Source: CAZOIA01 sp964579675 (lineage in GTDB: Bacteria; Planctomycetota; Phycisphaerae; UBA1845; PWPN01). From it: 27,123 bases of DNA. The stretch covers positions 1 to 27,123 of the forward strand of contig CAZOIA010000060.1 in the NCBI GenBank assembly GCA_964579675.1, in the 5' to 3' direction. Below the pieces are notes generated by a model. The model saw only the letters and a program-made list of their open reading frames with translations, was not told the origin of the DNA and made no database searches. Positions 22,198-27,123 of the stretch are shown piece after piece (within the stretch, counting starts at the first letter, position 1; every line of letters begins with the position of its first letter). Both the position numbers and the translations under genes were made by a program.

Positions 22198-23253
22198 TTA
22201 GACGCCCATCTCCTCGCGAAGCTTCGTGAGGGCCTCGATGAACTCGTCTGGAATACGCCCGTGCCGGTCAGGGGGCACGTTGAGGAGGTAGTTGACGCCT
22301 GCTTCCCGGCACGCCCGGAACTGCTTCACGAGGTCCGCGAGCGGTCGCGGCTCGTCGCCCTCGACGTGGAACCAGTCCTTTCTGATCGGGGCAATCGAAT
22401 CGCACACTTCCCCGGGAAGGTAGTACGCGCGCCCTTCGATCACGCGCCACTTCTCGTGGGCGATTCCGCTGCGCGCCCCCTCCTCCATGGCGATCAGATC
22501 GGACGGCCAGGCATAATCGATGTCGTAGGTCTCACCGGAAGGCGTGCCGTTGTTCATCATGATGACGACCTCCGGCTGAAGACGGGCCATGTGCTCGTAG
22601 CAGAACGTGCGGTAGCCCCGGCCGAGCGCGTCGGGATGATCGATCCACATCTCCAGGACATCGCCGAACTCCGTCAGCAGCTCCGTTAGCTGCGCGGTCT
22701 GAAAGGACTGATAATGCGACGTCGTATAGGGCATTCGTTCGTCGTCGTCAGCGCGGGCACAGCTCGCGCCGCCGAAGCGAGGGCGCCGGGCCGCCAGTGC
22801 CAGGTAGGCCTCCCTGCCGGCGAAGTCGCTGCGCGTTCGGCTGCCATAGCGGTGGTGGTTGTCGTACGAGCTGTAGTACAGCCCCGGCAGCACGCCTCTG
22901 CGCTGACACGCTTTGACGAACTCAGCCACCACGTTCGTCGTGTTGGCGCTGTTGGCCACCGTGTAGCCCGTGTGCCGGCTCGGCCAGAGGCAGAATCCGG
23001 CAATGTGCTTGGCGGTGAGGACTGCGTACTTCATACCCGCGTCCCGGGCCACGCACATCCACTGATCCACGTCCAGATGATCCGGGACATAAGCGGTCGC
23101 CGGATCGCTGCCGTCGGGTTTGAAGAATACCTTCCCGTCGAGTTCCACGAACGTGCTCATCCCGAAGTGAATGAACATGCCGTACCCCAGCCCCTCCCAA
23201 CGCTGAAGTTGTTCAAGCGTCAATCGCTGATGCCCGCGCTCGTCGGCCGTCAT
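22198..23253 (-). CDS. GH29-like alpha-L-fucosidase, short form
   Basis: 351 residues from ATG 23253 (GGGAG 9 nt upstream; a GTG directly before it is also possible). The (beta/alpha)8 core of GH29 is recognisable: WEGLGYGMFIHFGMSTF, AGMKYAVLTAKHIAGFCLWPS, LPGLYYSSYDN, and VLEMWIDHPD, whose D205 is in the place of the nucleophile. It ends after VNYLLNVPPDRHGRIP, so the C-terminal beta-sandwich common in the family is missing. No signal peptide is visible. The canonical KHHDGF loop, whose histidines contact the sugar, reads KHIAGF here, so the second histidine is lost; activity on alpha-L-fucosides is likely but specificity may differ. It lies 52 nt after the hexosaminidase-like gene and 16 nt before the symporter. 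Confidence 0.87.
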   Translation of the reverse strand: MTADERGHQRLTLEQLQRWEGLGYGMFIHFGMSTFVELDGKVFFKPDGSDPATAYVPDHLDVDQWMCVARDAGMKYAVLTAKHIAGFCLWPSRHTGYTVANSANTTNVVAEFVKACQRRGVLPGLYYSSYDNHHRYGSRTRSDFAGREAYLALAARRPRFGGASCARADDDERMPYTTSHYQSFQTAQLTELLTEFGDVLEMWIDHPDALGRGYRTFCYEHMARLQPEVVIMMNNGTPSGETYDIDYAWPSDLIAMEEGARSGIAHEKWRVIEGRAYYLPGEVCDSIAPIRKDWFHVEGDEPRPLADLVKQFRACREAGVNYLLNVPPDRHGRIPDEFIEALTKLREEMGV

Positions 23254-23305
23254 CACTGCAATCTCCCATATCCTTGAATGAACGAGCAGACCCCGCGAGG
23301 GGCGG

Positions 23306-25801
23306 TTATTCCTGCCGCTCGATGAGACGGATCGGACCGACGAACACGATGGTATGGTTGACGGTCAACATCCGGCGGTCCACGACCCGCAGGCGTAACG
23401 TCAACGTCGCCACGTCTTCGGGAATGACCGGCAGATCGACCATGAACCACTCGCCGTTCTCCCGGGGCAACCCGACGTCTGCCTCCCACACCAGCTTGTC
23501 GTCCCAGAGCAACTCCACGAAACGATAGCCAGCCCACCGGGCGGTCGTGTGCTGGGCGCCGATGGCGTCCTTGTTGGCATGGTTGATGAACAGCAGGAGG
23601 GCGAGCCGGTCCCGTCGACCGGACACCGGCAAGACCAGCTCGAGCTCGCTGAACTCGCCGGCCATCGACTGGCTCTTGCGGCGGGCCGCGAACACCGCCG
23701 CTTCCAAATCGCCCCCGTGGTAGAGACCACCGATCCAGTTGCCCCACGCGAATTCCCGTTCCGTCGGCAGCACGGTGGCCAGCACTCGGTTGCTGGTTTG
23801 CCATCGGCCGCTGCCCCAGTCGAGGGGCGGCTCTCGCAGCGGGGCGAGCATGGCTGACGGCACGGCCACGTAGTAACTGTAATCCGAGACGCGGCGTGCC
23901 AGTTCTTCCCGGCGTTCGGCAACCAGGTTCTGCCAGCCCTGCGCGTCCAGGCCGGCCCGCTCCCTCCACCAGGACACGTATTCATCAACCCGGCCCAGCT
24001 CACCGGTCGCCTTGGCCACCTCGGCGACCTCATCGAGCAGCCGATTCCGTACCGCCGCGACCCGTTCATTGGCCCGCGCCAAATCGCCGTCGTAGATCGC
24101 CGTCAGTACGTTGCGCTGGTGGGGTTCCCACCAGTACTCGGGGTACGGCAGTCGGGCCCCCGTCTCAATCGTCTGCAATTCAGCCTCCATCCGGTCGAGG
24201 TAGAACGTTCCCAATTGCTCCGGGTCGAGCATTGTTGCCCCGGGGGATTTCTTTTTGAGATCGCCCAGCAGGTCGCGCATCTTCCGGACCTGTGCGAGCA
24301 CCTTTTGCCGATCCTCCACCTTGATCAGACGGACAGGACAACAGGGCTGCCACCTGCTCCCGCGCGTCGAGTAGCGCAAGAGCGATTTCGTTTGGACCAG
24401 CGTGTCGTCGAAGGCCGTGGCCGTCGCGACCTGGCCTGGTCCGAAGACGATGTCGTAGATCCTGCTCCGCGTCGAAGGCCAGTCGTGCTGCCCGGGCGAC
24501 CAGCCCCACCACCCGATGACCGGGATGATGTAGTGCGGTCCCCATGCGTTTCCGCCCCAGGGCATGACCGCGTCCACGTATCGACCGCCGTCGGCCAGCA
24601 TGTCGTAGCTCGGGGCGTGCCAGCCGACCGCCATCGAGGGGGGTTCGATGTACCGGTGAGGCGTGTGCAGCCGCGGCCAGTTGTGCCACCACGCCGGCTT
24701 GCAATCCAACCCGATCGACCGGGCCTGGGCCAGGTGGCGCGCCGACGGCCATCGGGTCCAGAACCAACTCGCCTTCTCCATGCCGGGGATGGCCATGATG
24801 CGCTCGTTGAACTCGGTGACAATATCCTGGTACGAGCCCTTCGGCGGGCAGATGGCAACGCGGTTCCCTGTGATCCCGTGCTGCCGGCCGAGTTCCAGAA
24901 CGTCGGTGACGATCAGCTCCGGCGATTCGCCGGGTCCCTTGTCGTCAAAGGAAACCCACAGGCCGTCTACGCCGAGAGAGATGAACTCCTTGAACGTACG
25001 CATGGCTGCCGCGTACTCATGCCGGGGCACGCCGCAGTTCACCGTGCCATAGACGATCAACCCGCGGCGACGGGCTTCCTCGATGACCCTGGAAAGGTTG
25101 GCCTTGTCCAGCTCAGCTCCGGGTTCGAAGGCATAGGTGTCGTTGCGCAGGTCGATGAAGTTGATCCGCGACTCCATATAGCAGTCCAGATCGCCGGCGC
25201 GGAGGTAGTTCATGAAATGCGTCTGCGGGCGGCCACGCCAGGGCACGCTCGGCCAGTCCCGCACTGACGCCCGCGTCCACGCCAGCCCGCCCTGGCTTCG
25301 GGTCAGCATCTGGAACAACGTATCCTGGCCGTAGATCACGCCGCGGGCGTTGCTCCCGCCGACGATGATGACGTTCTGATCGCCAATCGCCAGCGGCTCG
25401 ATGACGTAGCCGTCGTGACCCGGTGACGTCTCGTTGAGATTGATGCCCTTTTCCCGGCAGAGGCGATCAAGCCAGCGGTTCGATGTCCGCTGGCCGAGCA
25501 GGATGATCGGATTGTACTTGTGGGAACCCTCATTCTCGGACACGATCGCCCACTGTCGGCAGAACCTTCTGGCAACGTGCCTCTCCAGCATGTCCGCCGC
25601 GTAACGTTCCGGCGGTTGAGCGCCGTCTCCGATGACGATGGCGGCGTTTTCCAGCGACAACGGCGCGGTCTGCGACCACCGCACTTCCTTCGGCGGCGGG
25701 ACAAGACGCAGAACGTCCGTCTTGGATAATCCGGTGTCGGCGGCCCCCAGGAAGGCTGCGCCGACAAGAATCAGACGCGGACCGGAGCAAGGGTACGTCA
25801 C
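23306..25801 (-). CDS. GH84-like beta-N-acetylglucosaminidase, secreted
   Basis: 831 residues from GTG 25801, which has GAGGAGGAG a few bases upstream and begins with a hydrophobic leader (LILVGAAFLGAADTG). The layout is that of GH84/GH20-type enzymes: a GH20b-like N-terminal domain (about 35-175, VPPPKEVRW to GVIYGQDTLFQML), then a (beta/alpha)8 catalytic domain opening with RDWPSVPWRG at 181-190. The adjacent aspartates D286-D287 in LWVSFDDKG correspond to the catalytic DD pair that polarises and accepts the acetamido group in substrate-assisted GH84 catalysis. A helical middle region (about 490-640) and a C-terminal beta-sandwich domain follow. The enzyme should release terminal N-acetylhexosamine from glycans outside the cytoplasm. 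It lies 38 nt after the alpha/beta hydrolase gene in the same operon. A member of a neighbouring unassigned family is the alternative. Confidence 0.8.
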   Translation of the reverse strand: MTYPCSGPRLILVGAAFLGAADTGLSKTDVLRLVPPPKEVRWSQTAPLSLENAAIVIGDGAQPPERYAADMLERHVARRFCRQWAIVSENEGSHKYNPIILLGQRTSNRWLDRLCREKGINLNETSPGHDGYVIEPLAIGDQNVIIVGGSNARGVIYGQDTLFQMLTRSQGGLAWTRASVRDWPSVPWRGRPQTHFMNYLRAGDLDCYMESRINFIDLRNDTYAFEPGAELDKANLSRVIEEARRRGLIVYGTVNCGVPRHEYAAAMRTFKEFISLGVDGLWVSFDDKGPGESPELIVTDVLELGRQHGITGNRVAICPPKGSYQDIVTEFNERIMAIPGMEKASWFWTRWPSARHLAQARSIGLDCKPAWWHNWPRLHTPHRYIEPPSMAVGWHAPSYDMLADGGRYVDAVMPWGGNAWGPHYIIPVIGWWGWSPGQHDWPSTRSRIYDIVFGPGQVATATAFDDTLVQTKSLLRYSTRGSRWQPCCPVRLIKVEDRQKVLAQVRKMRDLLGDLKKKSPGATMLDPEQLGTFYLDRMEAELQTIETGARLPYPEYWWEPHQRNVLTAIYDGDLARANERVAAVRNRLLDEVAEVAKATGELGRVDEYVSWWRERAGLDAQGWQNLVAERREELARRVSDYSYYVAVPSAMLAPLREPPLDWGSGRWQTSNRVLATVLPTEREFAWGNWIGGLYHGGDLEAAVFAARRKSQSMAGEFSELELVLPVSGRRDRLALLLFINHANKDAIGAQHTTARWAGYRFVELLWDDKLVWEADVGLPRENGEWFMVDLPVIPEDVATLTLRLRVVDRRMLTVNHTIVFVGPIRLIERQE

Positions 25802-25839
25802 AATTGTCTCCTCCTCAGCAGGAACATCAAACCGTTCTT

Positions 25840-27099
25840 CTATTCGCAGCGCAGATGACGATCCAGCCAGCCAAACGCTTCCTCCTGCATCTCTACGTTA
25901 AATACGTGCCCGACGGGCCAGATCTTCGTGACCAGTCTGTCACCCGCATCCTGACTTTCCCACACCCGGCGCATCCGCGCATAGGCGTCCTCGACGCCCG
26001 CAACGGGGAAGAGGCCGTCCTTCTCACCGTTATAGAACAGCATGGGCTTCGGACATGCAATCGCCGCCACGTCCGGATAGTCCAGGAAGTTGCGAAGATC
26101 GGGAACCAGCATCGAATAGGCTGAATGCCCCTTCGTCTGGTTGTTGTTCGGCGACATCAGTGCTTCGGTGGTGCCCAGCCAGCACACGGCGACGCCGGCG
26201 GCCACCCGATCCGTGGCGGCAGCCAGCATCCACGTGCGATGGGAGCCCATGGAAAGTCCGATCGCGCCGATGCGCCGGGGATCGACCTCCGGCAGCGATG
26301 CGACGAACTCTGCACTGCGCACGTCGTCCCAGGTGATGATCCCGACCCAGGTCATGCCCATCTGCAACAGGTTCGATGCCAGCGCCTGCTGCATGTTGTA
26401 GTCCACGCCTTCCTTCCGGCCGCGGTCGCCCCAGAACAACGCGTCCATACTGAACACCACGTATCCACGCCTGGCGAGCTCGTCGCCGACGAAACGACTG
26501 CCGTAAGATCGCTCCACCCACTTGTTTGAGAAATCCAGAATCTCCCGGCGTTCATCGAACGGCCGAATCATTTTCTCCTTGCCGATCAGGAACCCCGCAC
26601 CGTGGTCATGCAGCGCGATGATTGCCGGGAACGGCCCGGGGCCCTTCGGAACAAGCAGATAGGCGGGAATCCGGCAATCGGCGGAAACGCTGAAAACGAT
26701 CTTGCGGGCCTCGTAGCTGCCCCGATCCTCGCGGGCGATCACGACCGGGGCGAAATCGGCGCGAGGCGGCGGCACCAGGAGACATTCAAGCAGTTTCTCT
26801 CGTGCCCGCATGCGCCATTCGGAGAAGTCGATCCCGCCGGCCGGATCGTAGCCCAGCGGGAAGGTGAGCCGTTCAATCAGGGCGTCACGGAACGTCGGCA
26901 GTTTCTTCTCCAGCCCGTAACGAAGGTACTCCTTGCCGGGTTCGGGGGCAAGGCGGTTCACGTCACTCTTGGCCATGCGGTCCAGCACCGTCCTCAGCGC
27001 AGGGTTGGCATTGAATAGCCGCTCAGCGGGGCGGTGGGCCAGGTAGAAGTCCAGAACCTCCGAGAAATACACCACGCCCTCCGGGGCTGAGCCGCCCAA
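25840..27099 (-). CDS. Alpha/beta hydrolase (acetyl-xylan-esterase/dienelactone-hydrolase-like)
   Basis: At least 419 residues. A TTG at 27099 has GAAGGAG 8 nt upstream and is a plausible start, but the frame stays open to the right edge (27123), so the true N-terminus may lie outside the window. The core is an alpha/beta hydrolase: oxyanion segment LHDHG at 163-167, nucleophile elbow GLSMG with S283, acid D361 in NGEKDG and H398 in WPVGHVF. Length and the N-terminal region (RDALIERLTFPLGYDP) fit the large planctomycete esterases that resemble acetyl-xylan esterase. No signal peptide is visible from this start. It is the first gene in view of the operon with the hexosaminidase, fucosidase and symporter, and could remove acetyl or other acyl groups from sugars so that the glycosidases can act. 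That role is inference. Confidence 0.85.
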   Translation of the reverse strand: MGGSAPEGVVYFSEVLDFYLAHRPAERLFNANPALRTVLDRMAKSDVNRLAPEPGKEYLRYGLEKKLPTFRDALIERLTFPLGYDPAGGIDFSEWRMRAREKLLECLLVPPPRADFAPVVIAREDRGSYEARKIVFSVSADCRIPAYLLVPKGPGPFPAIIALHDHGAGFLIGKEKMIRPFDERREILDFSNKWVERSYGSRFVGDELARRGYVVFSMDALFWGDRGRKEGVDYNMQQALASNLLQMGMTWVGIITWDDVRSAEFVASLPEVDPRRIGAIGLSMGSHRTWMLAAATDRVAAGVAVCWLGTTEALMSPNNNQTKGHSAYSMLVPDLRNFLDYPDVAAIACPKPMLFYNGEKDGLFPVAGVEDAYARMRRVWESQDAGDRLVTKIWPVGHVFNVEMQEEAFGWLDRHLRCE

Positions 27100-27123
27100 C
27101 GAGATCGCTCCTTCCGTGTAGTC

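Overview
The window looks like a chromosomal segment of a high-GC bacterium of the Planctomycetota (Phycisphaerae-like is my guess). The signs are a PEP-CTERM anchored protein, many unusual glycoside hydrolases, a Gfo/Idh/MocA oxidoreductase, an oversized membrane pyrophosphatase, and frequent GTG/TTG starts behind strong Shine-Dalgarno sequences. I saw no rRNA, tRNA, CRISPR array or intact insertion sequence. The organism assignment is inference; no taxonomic marker other than rpsU and mutL is present.

Left part (1-2.9 kb): an accessory-looking area. A minus-strand gene runs off the left edge and encodes two membrane segments, a PKD-like module and the start of a GH123/DUF4091-like enzyme domain. 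Its base composition changes sharply inside the gene. Next come a small hypothetical ORF with a phage-like N-terminus and a secreted, PEP-CTERM anchored SUMF1/FGE-fold protein.

2.9-6.3 kb: a minus-strand two-gene operon, an iron-dependent alcohol dehydrogenase followed by a CoA-acylating aldehyde dehydrogenase. Together they form a split AdhE, and the aldehyde dehydrogenase carries an N-terminal cyclic-nucleotide-binding domain. Upstream lies a 442-nt divergent spacer with a long imperfect stem-loop of about 92 nt and a REP-like repeat motif.

6.3-10.6 kb: two plus-strand genes, an alpha/alpha-barrel-like protein and a GH38 alpha-mannosidase-like enzyme with its zinc ligands intact. 10.7-17.5 kb holds housekeeping genes: a membrane-anchored BtuF-like binding protein (minus), rpsU (plus), a K+-dependent-type membrane pyrophosphatase hppA with large extra loops (plus), and an endonuclease-type mutL (minus), the last with a good sigma-70-like promoter.

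17.6-27.1 kb: a second glycan region. A Gfo/Idh/MocA oxidoreductase (minus) diverges from a secreted phosphodiester glycosidase with an SH3-like tail (plus). A minus-strand operon follows: alpha/beta hydrolase, GH84-like hexosaminidase, GH29-like fucosidase, then a sodium:solute symporter. Secreted or periplasmic trimming of fucose- and hexosamine-bearing glycans, uptake by the symporter, and oxidation or reduction of the resulting sugars and short aldehydes (possibly through the ADH/ALDH pair) would make a coherent physiology, but that chain is inference.
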